Position numbers and translations under genes: made by a program
Source of the DNA: an uncultured Roseovarius sp.
GTDB lineage: Bacteria; Pseudomonadota; Alphaproteobacteria; Rhodobacterales; Rhodobacteraceae
Length of the DNA: 64,000 nucleotides
Assembly (NCBI GenBank): GCA_947496175.1
Contig: CANMBU010000003.1
Location: 1,000,651 to 1,064,650, forward strand
Reading direction: 5' to 3'
Part shown: piece by piece, positions 16,813-25,852 of the stretch
How positions within the stretch are numbered: position 1 is the first letter of the stretch
Layout: the number at the start of each line of letters is the position of its first letter
The notes under the pieces: model-generated
Told to the model about the DNA's origin: nothing
Databases searched by the model: none
Seen by the model: the letters and a program-made list of their open reading frames with translations, nothing else

Positions 16813-17298
16813 TCAGACCTGTTCCCATAAAACTTCCACCGAATTGCTGGATTGCCCAGAACAACCGTCCATAGCAGACGAGCCAAGAACATAGCTCCGA
16901 AACGACCCAAGCTGATCTAGTCGTTCGCACCACTTATCGCCGCTACCAACTGAGCGGAGTTTATCGGTAGGTGGATATGAATATGTCAAACTGAGCTGCC
17001 AAATTTCGGTGTCTTCATTTTTCAACAAAGTAAGTTGCCGTGTAAGGTTTATAGAAAAATGCTCGCCATTCCCCCAGTCATATGTACCCCATTCAAAAAG
17101 CAGCATGTCGCCATCTTCATCCATAGGCACCGCATCAATTGCTCGACGGCTTTGGTAGAAATTCATCAAAACTTCAAAGGCTTCCGCTGTCGGCAAGTTC
17201 TGGATATCAGCATTTGTTGTCTCAAAAAATTTACGCTTTGTCTCGCCCACACGAAACGTAGAGCTGTTTCTGAATATTGATTTTAAGTTTGACCACAT
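16813..17298 (-). CDS. hypothetical protein in a low-G+C insert
   Basis: 161 residues, no recognised family. It is acidic and rich in aromatic residues (MLLFEWGTYDWGNGEHFSI), with no signal peptide or membrane segment. The DNA is visibly poorer in G and C than the flanking fab genes and uses A/T-ending codons. It lies between fabA and fabB, genes normally adjacent, and next to two repeat elements, so it looks acquired. A toxin-immunity or phage-derived origin is possible but nothing in the sequence proves it. Confidence 0.5.
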   Translation of the reverse strand: MWSNLKSIFRNSSTFRVGETKRKFFETTNADIQNLPTAEAFEVLMNFYQSRRAIDAVPMDEDGDMLLFEWGTYDWGNGEHFSINLTRQLTLLKNEDTEIWQLSLTYSYPPTDKLRSVGSGDKWCERLDQLGSFRSYVLGSSAMDGCSGQSSNSVEVLWEQV

Positions 17299-17389
17299 GG
17301 GACAAACGCTACTGCGCTGCCAAGAAAGAACAACCCTTTTATACTTCCGCTAAGGGCTCATAGCCGCCATTCCCACCTAGCGCCCCAAC

Positions 17390-17899
17390 TCAACTCTCGC
17401 TCAGCGCCACCTTCATATCCTTGACCTGATAGATCACCTCGCCATCGGCCTCTACGCGCCCGTCGGCGACACCCATGGTCAAACGCCGGGTCTGCACGGC
17501 CTTGGTGAAATCCACATAGTAGGTCAGCATTTTCCGATCCGGCCGCACCATGCCGGTGAGTTTCACTTCCCCCACACCCAGCGCATAGCCCCGCCCCTGC
17601 CAGCCGCGCCAGCCGAGGTTAAAGCCGGTGAGCTGCCAAAGCCCATCTAGTCCAAGACAGCCCGGCATGATCGGATTGCCCGGAAAATGACAGTCGAAAA
17701 ACCAAAGATCAGGTTTGATATCAAACTCGGCCACCACATGACCCTTGCCATGCGCGCCACCATCGCCGCTGATATCGGTGATCCGGTCCATCATCAGCAT
17801 CGGTGGCTCTGGCAATTGCGCATTGCCGGGGCCAAACAGCTCTCCCCGCGCGCATTTCAGCAGGTCTTCTTTGTCGAAATGGCTCGGGTAGTTGGCCAT
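17390..17899 (-). CDS. fabA: 3-hydroxydecanoyl-ACP dehydratase/isomerase FabA
   Basis: 169 residues from the ATG at 17899 ([14 protein letters not shown]). It dehydrates 3-hydroxydecanoyl-ACP and isomerises the product to the cis-3 form, the branch point of unsaturated fatty acid synthesis. The active-site H71 ([10 protein letters not shown]) and D85 (CLGLDGLWQ) are in place. It is divergent from irr, with a 157-bp shared upstream region. The expected next gene, fabB, is displaced by an insert. Confidence 0.96.
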   Translation of the reverse strand: MANYPSHFDKEDLLKCARGELFGPGNAQLPEPPMLMMDRITDISGDGGAHGKGHVVAEFDIKPDLWFFDCHFPGNPIMPGCLGLDGLWQLTGFNLGWRGWQGRGYALGVGEVKLTGMVRPDRKMLTYYVDFTKAVQTRRLTMGVADGRVEADGEVIYQVKDMKVALSES

Positions 17900-17972
17900 G
17901 AGTGAGGCCCTTTCTGGGTCGTCAATTGCGTTCTTTGTTCCTCTAGCACCGAGGAAAACCCGCACGCAAGTC

Positions 17973-17996
17973 CGACCACCGCACGTTGCGTGGTCG
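17973..17996. promoter_or_regulatory. inverted repeat between fabA and irr
   Basis: CGACCAC (17973-17979) and GTGGTCG (17990-17996) form a dyad with a 10-bp spacer in the divergent fabA/irr control region, about 60 bp from the irr start. It may be an operator for either gene. It does not match a Fur or iron-control-element consensus that I recognise. Confidence 0.4.
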
Positions 17997-18056
17997 AAAG
18001 TGTTTGAAATTACATTAGGTCCAACCCTATATTATGCGGTGTAAAAGGAAAGTGAC

Positions 18057-18482
18057 ATGTCGATCACCAAAGCCGAAACCCGCGGTTCAGAATGGCTCTC
18101 AGGCGCAGGGCTGCGTCCCACGCGCCAGCGTGTTGCGCTGGCGGCGCTTCTGATTGGCGACGGTCAACACCGCCATGTCACTGCCGAAAGCCTGTTTTCC
18201 GCTGTTCAAAATACCGGCGCGCGCGTGTCCTTGGCGACTGTTTACAACACGCTGCGCGCGTTCTGCGATGCTGGCCTTTTGCAAGAGGTTATGGTGGACG
18301 GTTCCAAGAGCTATTTCGACACCAACACTCATGACCACCCTCACTTCTTCTGGGAAGGTGAAGAGCGCCTGACAGATGCGCCTGCCGATCAGCTGCAGAT
18401 TTCGCGTCTGCCTGATGCGCCCGAAGGGGCCGAGATCGCCAGCGTGGATGTGGTCATCCGCCTGCGCCGCACCGCCTCCTGA
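18057..18482 (+). CDS. irr: Fur-family iron response regulator Irr
   Basis: 141 residues. Irr represses or activates iron and heme genes under iron limitation in alphaproteobacteria. The N-terminal winged-helix (GLRPTRQRVALAALLI, then VSLATVYNTLRAFCDAGLLQ) is typical of Fur. The HxH heme-linked segment is THDHPHFFWE, and the zinc cysteines of classical Fur are absent, which points to Irr. It has GGAAAG 6 nt before the ATG. The divergent position relative to fabA is common in Rhodobacteraceae. Confidence 0.92.
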   Translation: MSITKAETRGSEWLSGAGLRPTRQRVALAALLIGDGQHRHVTAESLFSAVQNTGARVSLATVYNTLRAFCDAGLLQEVMVDGSKSYFDTNTHDHPHFFWEGEERLTDAPADQLQISRLPDAPEGAEIASVDVVIRLRRTAS

Positions 18483-18491
18483 TCCCTCAAC

Positions 18492-19475
18492 ATGCGTGCC
18501 ATCAGCTATGAGGCCTTTGGACCAGCCCAAGATGTGCTGGTGCTTGGTGATATAGAGACCCCCGCCCCGGCTCCGGGCGAAGTTCTTGTGCGGCTGTCAT
18601 TCTCTGGTGTGAACCCTTCTGATGCCAAAGCCCGTGCCGGGGCGCGGCCCGGCGTCACGAAACCTGCGTTCCCGCGCATCATTCCGCACTCGGATGGCTC
18701 TGGCATGATCGAAGCCGTGGGCGAAGGTGTATCCGACGGCCGTATTGGTGAGCGCGTCTGGATCTGGAACGGCCAATGGCAGCGCGCCTATGGCACAGCC
18801 GCCCAATACATCGCCCTGCCCGCGGAGCAGGCCGTCCCACTGCCGGATGGCATCTCTCTGGAAACCGGCGCAACACTTGGCATTCCCGGCCTGACCGCCT
18901 GTCACACTGTTTTCGGCGGAGGCGATGTGGCGGGTCAGACATTGCTGATCTCTGGCGGCGCCGGATCGGTTGGCCACAACGCGGTGCAACTGGCCAAATG
19001 GGGCGGCGCAAAGGTGATCGCCACAGCCTCAGCAGGCGCTGCCGCGTATGTCAAAGCCGCCGGGGCAGATGTGGTTCTGGACTATGCCGATCCCGATTTA
19101 GCCGCCAAAATTCTGGACGCTTCTGAGGGCGGCATTGATCGCGCTATTGAAGTGGAGTTTGGAGAAAACACCAACCTGCTGGCCGACGTGATGAAACCGC
19201 TCAGCACCATCGCCACCTACGGCTCGGGCAAGGCCATGACCCCGGAACTGCCGTTCGGCCCCTATCTCTTCAAGGCGCTCAAGATCGACATCACGCTGAT
19301 CTATATCCTGCCTGCGCCCGAACGCGCCGCCGCGACTGAACGTTTGCACCGGGCACTGGCCGAGGACGCATTTACCCCGTCCATCGACATATCCCTGCCG
19401 CTTGATGACTGCGCCTCTGCCCATGATCGCGTCATGCAAGCCGGTCGGCGCGGGTCGGTTTTGCTGAGCATCTGA
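18492..19475 (+). CDS. NADPH:quinone oxidoreductase, MDR family
   Basis: 327 residues, a zinc-free medium-chain dehydrogenase/reductase of the zeta-crystallin type. Substrate domain includes LSFSGVNPSDAKARAG; the cofactor site is LLISGGAGSVGHNAVQLAK, whose pattern suits NADPH. It starts 9 nt after irr and is probably in the same transcript. It likely reduces quinones or alpha,beta-unsaturated carbonyls; the physiological substrate is unknown. Confidence 0.88.
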   Translation: MRAISYEAFGPAQDVLVLGDIETPAPAPGEVLVRLSFSGVNPSDAKARAGARPGVTKPAFPRIIPHSDGSGMIEAVGEGVSDGRIGERVWIWNGQWQRAYGTAAQYIALPAEQAVPLPDGISLETGATLGIPGLTACHTVFGGGDVAGQTLLISGGAGSVGHNAVQLAKWGGAKVIATASAGAAAYVKAAGADVVLDYADPDLAAKILDASEGGIDRAIEVEFGENTNLLADVMKPLSTIATYGSGKAMTPELPFGPYLFKALKIDITLIYILPAPERAAATERLHRALAEDAFTPSIDISLPLDDCASAHDRVMQAGRRGSVLLSI

Positions 19476-19550
19476 ACGTCAGGTAAAACCCGCTTTCCCC
19501 TCTCCCGCAGACATGCCACTCTGCCGCAAATCTCTACGTGCGGAGGGACC

Positions 19551-20234
19551 ATGCCCATCACCACCTGTGTTTTCGACGCCTATGGCACACTCTTTGACGT
19601 GGCGGCTGCGGCGCGCAATGTCGCCTCCGAGCCGGGGCGCGAAGCTTTTGCCAAACACTGGCCCGCCATCGCCTCTCACTGGCGGCTGAAACAGTTGCAA
19701 TACACCTGGCTGCGTGCGGTGATGGATGAGCACACTGATTTCTGGGATGTCACGCAAGATGGGCTGGACTGGGCGCTGGAAGCCGAAGGATTGTCGGATG
19801 ACCCCACCCTGCGCGAACGCCTGCTGCAACTTTACTGGGAGCTGGAGGCCTACCCTGAAGTCCCCGCCATGCTGCAGGCGCTCAAGGCCAAGGGGATGAA
19901 CACCGCGATCCTCTCCAATGGCTCCCCCGCCATGCTGGACGGTGCGGTGCAATCGGCAGGCATCGGCGAGGTGCTGGACGATGTGCTCTCGGTGGAAAGC
20001 GTTGGGATCTTCAAACCGGCCTCGGTAGTCTATGACCTTGTTGGTCAGCGCTTTGGCTGTGCCAAGGACGAGGTGCTTTTCGTGTCTTCCAATGGCTGGG
20101 ACGCAGGCGCGGCGGCAGGGTATGGGTTCACCACGGTTTGGGTCAACCGCGCGTCCGAACCGGTTGACCGGTTGCCTGCGAGGCCCGACCACTTCCTCTC
20201 AGACCTGACCACCATTCCGGAGCTTGCCGCCTGA
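19551..20234 (+). CDS. (S)-2-haloacid dehalogenase, type II
   Basis: 227 residues, the normal size. HAD-superfamily enzyme that hydrolyses 2-haloalkanoic acids via an aspartyl ester. Nucleophile D9 lies in VFDAYGTLFD, motif II is ILSNGSP, motif III includes FKPASVVYDL, and the diagnostic FVSSNGWDAGAAAGYGF is present. It starts a row of four genes on the plus strand with 1-4 bp overlaps or a 5-bp gap. The native substrate may be a non-halogenated acid. Confidence 0.88.
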   Translation: MPITTCVFDAYGTLFDVAAAARNVASEPGREAFAKHWPAIASHWRLKQLQYTWLRAVMDEHTDFWDVTQDGLDWALEAEGLSDDPTLRERLLQLYWELEAYPEVPAMLQALKAKGMNTAILSNGSPAMLDGAVQSAGIGEVLDDVLSVESVGIFKPASVVYDLVGQRFGCAKDEVLFVSSNGWDAGAAAGYGFTTVWVNRASEPVDRLPARPDHFLSDLTTIPELAA

Positions 20235-21067
20235 TGCCGCGTTTCACCACATCCGATGGCCTCTCGCTTTACTACGAAGACGAAGGTCAGGGCGCGCCGA
20301 TCCTGTGCCTGGCGGGATTGACGCGGAATGTTACAGACTTCACCTATCTGATGCCACATCTGACGGGCCACCGCGTGATCCGCATGGATTACCGCGGGCG
20401 CGGGAAATCGGACTACGCAGACGACTTCATGAGCTATTCGATCCTGCGCGAAGGCCAGGATGCGATTGAGCTTATGGACCATCTTGGGATCGACCGCTTC
20501 ACCCTGATCGGCACCTCGCGCGGCGGCCTCATTGCCATGGCCCTCTCGGTCACGCATCCGGGCCGGATGAATGGGGTTGTCCTCAACGATATTGGACCAG
20601 AAGTCGCCCCCATCGGGATCGAGCGCATCATGGACTACGTGGGCAAAACACCCCCTTTTTCCAATCTCGACGCAGCCGCCGAGGCCCTGCATGCCGGGCA
20701 CGCTGAAGGTTTCCCTGATGTTCCGCTCAGCCGCTGGCGGGAACAGGCGGAATTCATGTGGGCCGATGCGCCGGGCGGCGGGGTCGCTTTGCGCTATGAC
20801 GCCAAGCTGCGCGACGCCATGATCGGTCAGGCGGGAGCCGGAGAGGCCCCAGACCTCTGGCAGCTTTTCGATGGGTTGAAAGACCTGCCTGTTGCCGCCA
20901 TTCGCGGCGCGAATTCCGACCTCTTATCCTTTGAAACCTTTGAGAAAATGCAAGATCGCCATCCTGATCTGATTGCCGTGACCGTGCCCAACCGGGGCCA
21001 TGTGCCGTTTCTCGACGAGCCTGAGGCCGTGGCCGCGATTCATCAGCTTTTGGAGGCTGTCTCATGA
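20234..21067 (+). CDS. alpha/beta hydrolase
   Basis: 277 residues. Fold motifs: oxyanion segment LAGLTRN near 26-32, MDYRGRGKSD, nucleophile elbow IGTSRGG with S95, and a late histidine in NRGHVPFLDEPEA. It belongs with the 3-oxoadipate enol-lactonase/haloalkane-like hydrolases; the substrate is unknown. The ATG overlaps the stop of the dehalogenase by one base, so the two are coupled. Confidence 0.88.
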   Translation: MPRFTTSDGLSLYYEDEGQGAPILCLAGLTRNVTDFTYLMPHLTGHRVIRMDYRGRGKSDYADDFMSYSILREGQDAIELMDHLGIDRFTLIGTSRGGLIAMALSVTHPGRMNGVVLNDIGPEVAPIGIERIMDYVGKTPPFSNLDAAAEALHAGHAEGFPDVPLSRWREQAEFMWADAPGGGVALRYDAKLRDAMIGQAGAGEAPDLWQLFDGLKDLPVAAIRGANSDLLSFETFEKMQDRHPDLIAVTVPNRGHVPFLDEPEAVAAIHQLLEAVS

Positions 21068-22041
21068 GCAACATCACCATGATCCGCGCCGCCGCCGAGC
21101 GGCTCAAGGGCCATGCCCGGCGCACCCCGCTTTTGTCCTCGCCTTTCCTTGATGAGATCGCCGGGCGGCGTGTCTTCGTCAAACCCGAATGCCTGCAACA
21201 TACCGGAAGCTTCAAATACCGCGGCGGGCGCTCGGCCGTCTCAGCCCTTGATGACGCCACCCGCGCCAAAGGCGTCCTGGCCTTTTCGTCGGGCAACCAT
21301 GCCCAGGGCGTGGCGCTGGCGGCACGCGAATTTGGCGTGCCTGCGGTGATCATCATGCCCAAGGACGCACCGGAGATTAAAATCAACAACACCCGTGCCC
21401 TGGGCGCCCACGTGGTCCTTTATGACCGTGCCGGCGGCGAAAGCCGCGAGGCGTTGGGGGATACGCTTCAGGCTGAACGCGGGCTGACACTGATCCGACC
21501 CTACGACGAACCCCAAGTTATTGCGGGTCAAGGCACCTGCGGGCTGGAAATTGCCGAGCAAGCCGCAGAGCTTGGCATTAAAGACGCCGAGGTGCTGGTC
21601 TGTTGCGGTGGCGGCGGGCTGACATCCGGCATTGCGCTGGCCTGTGAGGCCGATGCGCCGGGGTTCAAAGTGCGTCCAGTGGAACCTGAAGGATTCGACG
21701 ATGTAAAACGCTCCCTTCTCTCGGGCCATATTGAAACCAACAACCAGATGTCCGGCAATATCTGCGACGCCATCCTGACCCCCGCCCCCGGTCAGATCAC
21801 ATTTCCGATCCTGCAACGCCTCGCAGGCCCAGGCATCGCCGTGAGCGAAGACGCCTGCCTGCGCACCATGGCCCACGCCTTTGAACGACTGAAAGTCACC
21901 GCAGAACCCGGCGGCGCCGCCGCTCTGGCCGCTGCGCTCTTTCATGGGGATGCGCTGAACGCCGATACGGTGATCTGCACCATCTCAGGCGGCAATGTAG
22001 ATGCGCCGATGTTCCAGCGCGCCCTTGACACAATAAGGTAA
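21064..22041 (+). CDS. PLP-dependent threonine/serine dehydratase-like enzyme
   Basis: 325 residues of fold-type II. The PLP lysine is K51 (TGSFKYRGG), the substrate loop is SSGNHAQGVA and the phosphate cradle is CCGGGGLTSG. It lacks the C-terminal ACT domains of biosynthetic IlvA, so it is a catabolic or serine-racemase-like member; hydroxyaspartate dehydratase is another possibility but its usual pathway genes are not nearby. The ATG overlaps the hydrolase stop by 4 bp. Confidence 0.86.
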   Translation: MSNITMIRAAAERLKGHARRTPLLSSPFLDEIAGRRVFVKPECLQHTGSFKYRGGRSAVSALDDATRAKGVLAFSSGNHAQGVALAAREFGVPAVIIMPKDAPEIKINNTRALGAHVVLYDRAGGESREALGDTLQAERGLTLIRPYDEPQVIAGQGTCGLEIAEQAAELGIKDAEVLVCCGGGGLTSGIALACEADAPGFKVRPVEPEGFDDVKRSLLSGHIETNNQMSGNICDAILTPAPGQITFPILQRLAGPGIAVSEDACLRTMAHAFERLKVTAEPGGAAALAAALFHGDALNADTVICTISGGNVDAPMFQRALDTIR

Positions 22042-22046
22042 AACGT

Positions 22047-23267
22047 ATGACCGACTTCACCATCGCCTCTTTCAACGTCAAAAACCTCATCGGCGCGGAA
22101 AAGGAATATTATAAGTTCCAGACCTACTCGCCCGAAGAATACGCGTGGAAGAAAGACTGGCTTGCTGATCAGCTTTTGACACTCGATGCGGATATTGTCG
22201 GGTTTCAGGAAATTTTCGAGGAAGAGCCGCTGCGCGATGTCATCGAGGAAACTTCGCGCCGCGCACATGCGCTCAATGACGCCAGCATCCCGGACAAATC
22301 AAAGCGCTATCACCGCAAGGCGATTTTCCGCAAACTGGCGGTGACACCCTACGACGATGCCAGCCTGGCCTTTGCCCCCAACGCCGCCGATAGCGGTGAG
22401 GCCGGGCGGCGGCGTCCGGGCGTGGCGATCCTGTCTCGGCTGGGTTTTGAGGGGCGCCCCGAAGTCTTGCAAGATCTTGATAAGCCTTTGCATATTCCCT
22501 TCAACACCTTACGCGGCATGGAGGGCGACAAGGATGCCGGGCACTACACGCTGCGCCGCCTGTCGCGCCCGATCCTAAAAGCACGCATCCCAGTAGGCGG
22601 GCAAAGCGTGACCGTGTTCAACTGTCACCTGAAATCCAAATTGGGTGAGCACATCAGACCCGAGGGCGCGGATTTTGCACCCGAAGAAGACCTGACCAAC
22701 TATGATCCTGTCGGCCGTGCGCTCGGTGCACTCCGCTCTGCGCTGCGACGAATGGCCGAAGCCTGGGTGCTCAGGCGCGAAATTGTGGCCGAATTGAAAG
22801 CAGGTCATCCTGTCATGGTGCTGGGCGATTTCAACGATGGCGAACATGCCGTTTCGACCGAGGTCATCACCGGGGAAACGCCGTTCAAGAATTACACATG
22901 GATGCTGCGGCATGATGCCAAGGAGTATTCCGACCGTTATTCCGAGGAGGAAAGCAAACAGATCACCGAGGATATTGAGGCCGTACGGCTGCATTCAGCC
23001 GAGAAGCTGTTTGTGCGTAAATCCCTGCGCGACATGGTCTACACCTCGGCCTTTGGCGGGGTGTATGAGAGCATCGACCAGATTTTCATGTCCCGACACT
23101 TTCATCCCGAATTTGCCGACCGCGTGGGCGAAATGAGCTATTTCAGTGTTTTTAACGACCACCTCACCGATGGTTCACACCCCGAAGCGCCCTATAACAA
23201 ACTGGCCTCTGACCACGGACAGATCATGGCGCATGTGCGCATGCGCGGCGCGAAAAACAAAAGCTGA
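22047..23267 (+). CDS. endonuclease/exonuclease/phosphatase family protein
   Basis: 406 residues. The EEP fold is marked by IASFNVKNL, GFQEIF (metal-binding E), FNCHLKSK (catalytic H region), VLGDFNDG (D/N pair) and SDHGQIMAHV (terminal D-H). There is no signal peptide, so it acts in the cytoplasm. DNase, phosphodiesterase and nucleotide-phosphatase activities all occur in this fold, so the substrate is open. It begins 5 bp after the dehydratase gene. Confidence 0.85.
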   Translation: MTDFTIASFNVKNLIGAEKEYYKFQTYSPEEYAWKKDWLADQLLTLDADIVGFQEIFEEEPLRDVIEETSRRAHALNDASIPDKSKRYHRKAIFRKLAVTPYDDASLAFAPNAADSGEAGRRRPGVAILSRLGFEGRPEVLQDLDKPLHIPFNTLRGMEGDKDAGHYTLRRLSRPILKARIPVGGQSVTVFNCHLKSKLGEHIRPEGADFAPEEDLTNYDPVGRALGALRSALRRMAEAWVLRREIVAELKAGHPVMVLGDFNDGEHAVSTEVITGETPFKNYTWMLRHDAKEYSDRYSEEESKQITEDIEAVRLHSAEKLFVRKSLRDMVYTSAFGGVYESIDQIFMSRHFHPEFADRVGEMSYFSVFNDHLTDGSHPEAPYNKLASDHGQIMAHVRMRGAKNKS

Positions 23268-23358
23268 CTTTGGGGGAACCCGGTTTTGTGCTACCCTGCC
23301 CTTACTTTTATTAAAACAATTCACTTTAGGGGCGGCGGCTCCGTTTATTATTAACGAA

Positions 23359-23373
23359 CATGAACGGTTCATG
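23359..23373. promoter_or_regulatory. 15-bp dyad upstream of a small membrane protein gene
   Basis: CATGAAC-G-GTTCATG is a perfect 7-bp dyad ending 16 bp before the ATG of the 107-residue membrane protein. The position between likely promoter and start fits a repressor operator. No matching regulator gene lies beside it. Confidence 0.4.
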
Positions 23374-23389
23374 AGCCGTCGATTTTAGT

Positions 23390-23713
23390 ATGGAAGTTAT
23401 TGAGTCGCGGCTGCTTGGATTGGCCGTCATTGCCGCTTTGGGATATGCCGTGGCCACTATCGGCATGAAAATGGCCTCAGGTCACTGGACGATTGCGGCC
23501 CTTGCGCTCATCGTTTTGGGATTTGTCGCGGCAACGCAGGTCGAGATCATCCTGATGCGCGAAGTGTCACTGGGCGCGCTCTATCTCATCATTATCGGCA
23601 TCGAAACTCTGGTGGTGCTCACATACGCATTCGCCATCGGAGAAGGTCTGACAGGCCGCGATGCCATGGGCGGGGCGTTTGTTCTGGCCGGGCTGGCGGT
23701 GATCTCGCATTAG
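23390..23713 (+). CDS. small four-helix membrane protein
   Basis: 107 residues with four hydrophobic segments (about 8-26, 33-52, 60-80, 88-105). Size and topology recall the small multidrug resistance (SMR/EmrE) fold, and a membrane glutamate occurs in QVEIILMREV, but the classic E14 is not at the expected place. A transporter-like role is therefore tentative. It is preceded by a strong dyad that may be an operator. Confidence 0.55.
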   Translation: MEVIESRLLGLAVIAALGYAVATIGMKMASGHWTIAALALIVLGFVAATQVEIILMREVSLGALYLIIIGIETLVVLTYAFAIGEGLTGRDAMGGAFVLAGLAVISH

Positions 23714-23796
23714 CGTGGCACACCCCATGCCCGAATAGCCATAGACATGAGCATCGCGCCATGGCTTTCTGTCGCAAACGCGAACAGGGAAATGTC

Positions 23797-24966
23797 ATGC
23801 GCACCCAGGTGGCGATCATCGGCGGTGGGCCTTCGGGCCTTTTGCTGGGTCAGCTTTTGCACAAATCGGGGATCGACACGGTCATCCTCGAACGCCAAAG
23901 TCGTGCGCATGTGCTGGGTCGCATTCGCGCAGGCGTGCTGGAGGCAGGGCTGGTCAACCTGATGCATGAGGCGGGGGTCGGCGCGCGTCTGAAACGCGAA
24001 AGCTTTCTGCACCATGGCACCAATATCGCCTATCCCGGCGGCATGTTTCACCTCGATTTCAAGGCGCTGATTGATCAATATGTTACGGTCTATGGTCAGA
24101 CGGAACTGACGCAGGACCTGTACGGCGCGCGCGATGCTTCCGGTCTAATGACTTTACATGAATGCAGCGACGTAACGCTTAATGATATCGAAACAAAAAC
24201 CCCTAACATAGAGTTTACACATGACAGCCAAACCAAACGCCTGACCTGCAATATCATCGCCGGATGCGATGGATTTCACGGCCCATCTCGGCAAGCAATC
24301 CCGAGGGAACAACGCCGTGAGTTTGAAAAGACCTACCCGTTCGGCTGGATGGGAATTCTGTCCGAGACGCCGCCCGTGAATGACGAACTCATCTACGCCA
24401 ATTCCACCCGCGGATTTGCGCTTTGCTCTATGCGCAACCCGACGCTTAGCCGCTATTACGTGCAATGCGACCTGAGCGACAGCCCCGACAACTGGTCCGA
24501 TGAGCGGTTCTGGGACGAGTTGAAGCGCCGCATCCCGCAGGAAGCCGCGGATACCCTGATCACCGGGCCGTCGATTGAAAAATCCATCGCGCCGCTGCGC
24601 TCTTTTGTCTGTGAGCCGATGCAGTGGGGGCGGCTTTTCCTGTGTGGGGACGCGGCCCACATCGTGCCGCCGACGGGGGCAAAGGGGCTGAACACCGCGG
24701 CGAGCGATGTCTACTATCTGTGGCAGGCGCTCTTGGCATTCTACGATGACGGTGATGAGGCCGCCTTGTCGCGCTATTCCGAAACCGCCCTCGCCCGTGT
24801 CTGGAAAACCCAGCGGTTCAGTTGGTACATGACCAAGCTTTTGCACCACTTCCCGGAGCAATCCGAATTTGATCATAACATCCAACATGCCGAACTTGCG
24901 CATCTGGCAGAAAGCCGGGCGGCGCAGATGGCGCTGGCCCAGAACTATGTCGGCCTGCCCTATTAA
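23797..24966 (+). CDS. pobA: 4-hydroxybenzoate 3-monooxygenase
   Basis: 389 residues from the ATG at 23797, which has AGGGA upstream; an ATG at 23761 has none. The flavoprotein hydroxylates 4-hydroxybenzoate to protocatechuate with NADPH and O2. FAD motifs are IIGGGPSG (8-14 region), the DG motif GCDGFHGPSR and the GD motif LFLCGDAAHIVPPTGAKGLN. The neighbour 22 bp downstream, pcaD, acts later in the same protocatechuate branch, which supports the assignment. No pobR regulator is seen beside it. Confidence 0.95.
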   Translation: MRTQVAIIGGGPSGLLLGQLLHKSGIDTVILERQSRAHVLGRIRAGVLEAGLVNLMHEAGVGARLKRESFLHHGTNIAYPGGMFHLDFKALIDQYVTVYGQTELTQDLYGARDASGLMTLHECSDVTLNDIETKTPNIEFTHDSQTKRLTCNIIAGCDGFHGPSRQAIPREQRREFEKTYPFGWMGILSETPPVNDELIYANSTRGFALCSMRNPTLSRYYVQCDLSDSPDNWSDERFWDELKRRIPQEAADTLITGPSIEKSIAPLRSFVCEPMQWGRLFLCGDAAHIVPPTGAKGLNTAASDVYYLWQALLAFYDDGDEAALSRYSETALARVWKTQRFSWYMTKLLHHFPEQSEFDHNIQHAELAHLAESRAAQMALAQNYVGLPY

Positions 24967-24987
24967 TCTTTGTGAACGGATCCGACC

Positions 24988-25776
24988 ATGGCTTTTACCA
25001 AGGTAAATGACATCACCCTGCACCACCGCGATGACGGGCCAACAGATGGTCCTGCGCTTGTCTTCGCCAACTCGCTCGGCACCGGCCTGCATCTGTGGGA
25101 CCCGATCCTGCCCCATCTTCCCAACGGCTTGCGTATCATCCGCTATGACAAGCGCGGGCATGGGCAATCTGAGGTGCCCCCGGCCCCCTACTCGATGGGC
25201 GCGCTCGTGAGCGATGCCGAGGCCCTGCTGGATCACCTCAACATCCGCGATTGCGTTTTTGTCGGTCTTTCCATCGGCGGCATGATCGGCCAGGGGCTGG
25301 CGGTCAAACGGCTCGACCAAATCCGCGCGCTGGTGCTGTCGAACACCGCCGCCAAGATCGGCACGAAGGAGCTGTGGCAAGCCCGGATAGACGCGATACG
25401 CGCAGGCGGCATTGCATCCATAGCCGATGCGGTGATGGACCGCTGGTTTTCACGCGAGTTTCTGGCCGGCCCTGAGCTCAAAACGTGGCGTGAGATGCTG
25501 ATCAGCCAATCCGACGAGGGCTATATCGGCTGTTCCGCCGCCATTGCCGGCACGGATTTCTACACTCCCACCAGCGGCCTGCGCCTGCCCGTGCTGGGCA
25601 TCGCAGGGTCTGAGGACGGCGTCACCCCACCTGATCTTGTGCGAGAAACCGTTGACCTCGTGCCTGGCTCGGAATTTCAGCTTATGCGCCGCGCGGGGCA
25701 CCTGCCTTGCGTGGAACAGCCCGAAGCCTATGCCAAGCACCTGACGGCGTTTCTGCGCCGGATTGGGCATATTTGA
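24988..25776 (+). CDS. pcaD: 3-oxoadipate enol-lactonase
   Basis: 262 residues. The enzyme hydrolyses 3-oxoadipate enol-lactone to 3-oxoadipate in the beta-ketoadipate pathway. Nucleophile S95 sits in VGLSIGGMIGQG, the oxyanion region is ANSLGTGLHLWD, and the catalytic histidine is in RAGHLPCVEQP. Adjacent to pobA in the same direction. The remaining pca genes are not in the window. Confidence 0.92.
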   Translation: MAFTKVNDITLHHRDDGPTDGPALVFANSLGTGLHLWDPILPHLPNGLRIIRYDKRGHGQSEVPPAPYSMGALVSDAEALLDHLNIRDCVFVGLSIGGMIGQGLAVKRLDQIRALVLSNTAAKIGTKELWQARIDAIRAGGIASIADAVMDRWFSREFLAGPELKTWREMLISQSDEGYIGCSAAIAGTDFYTPTSGLRLPVLGIAGSEDGVTPPDLVRETVDLVPGSEFQLMRRAGHLPCVEQPEAYAKHLTAFLRRIGHI

Positions 25777-25852
25777 GCACAAAAACAGGCTTTTGCGCCC
25801 GCGCATGACCCACTAAGCTAATCCCGAGGGCACACCGCCCCAAAGAGCCGCC

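Noticed and set aside
24154..25380. 408-codon minus-strand frame across pobA and pcaD
   Set aside because: Runs antisense through two genes with full catalytic motifs and crosses their boundary, so it is not a gene.
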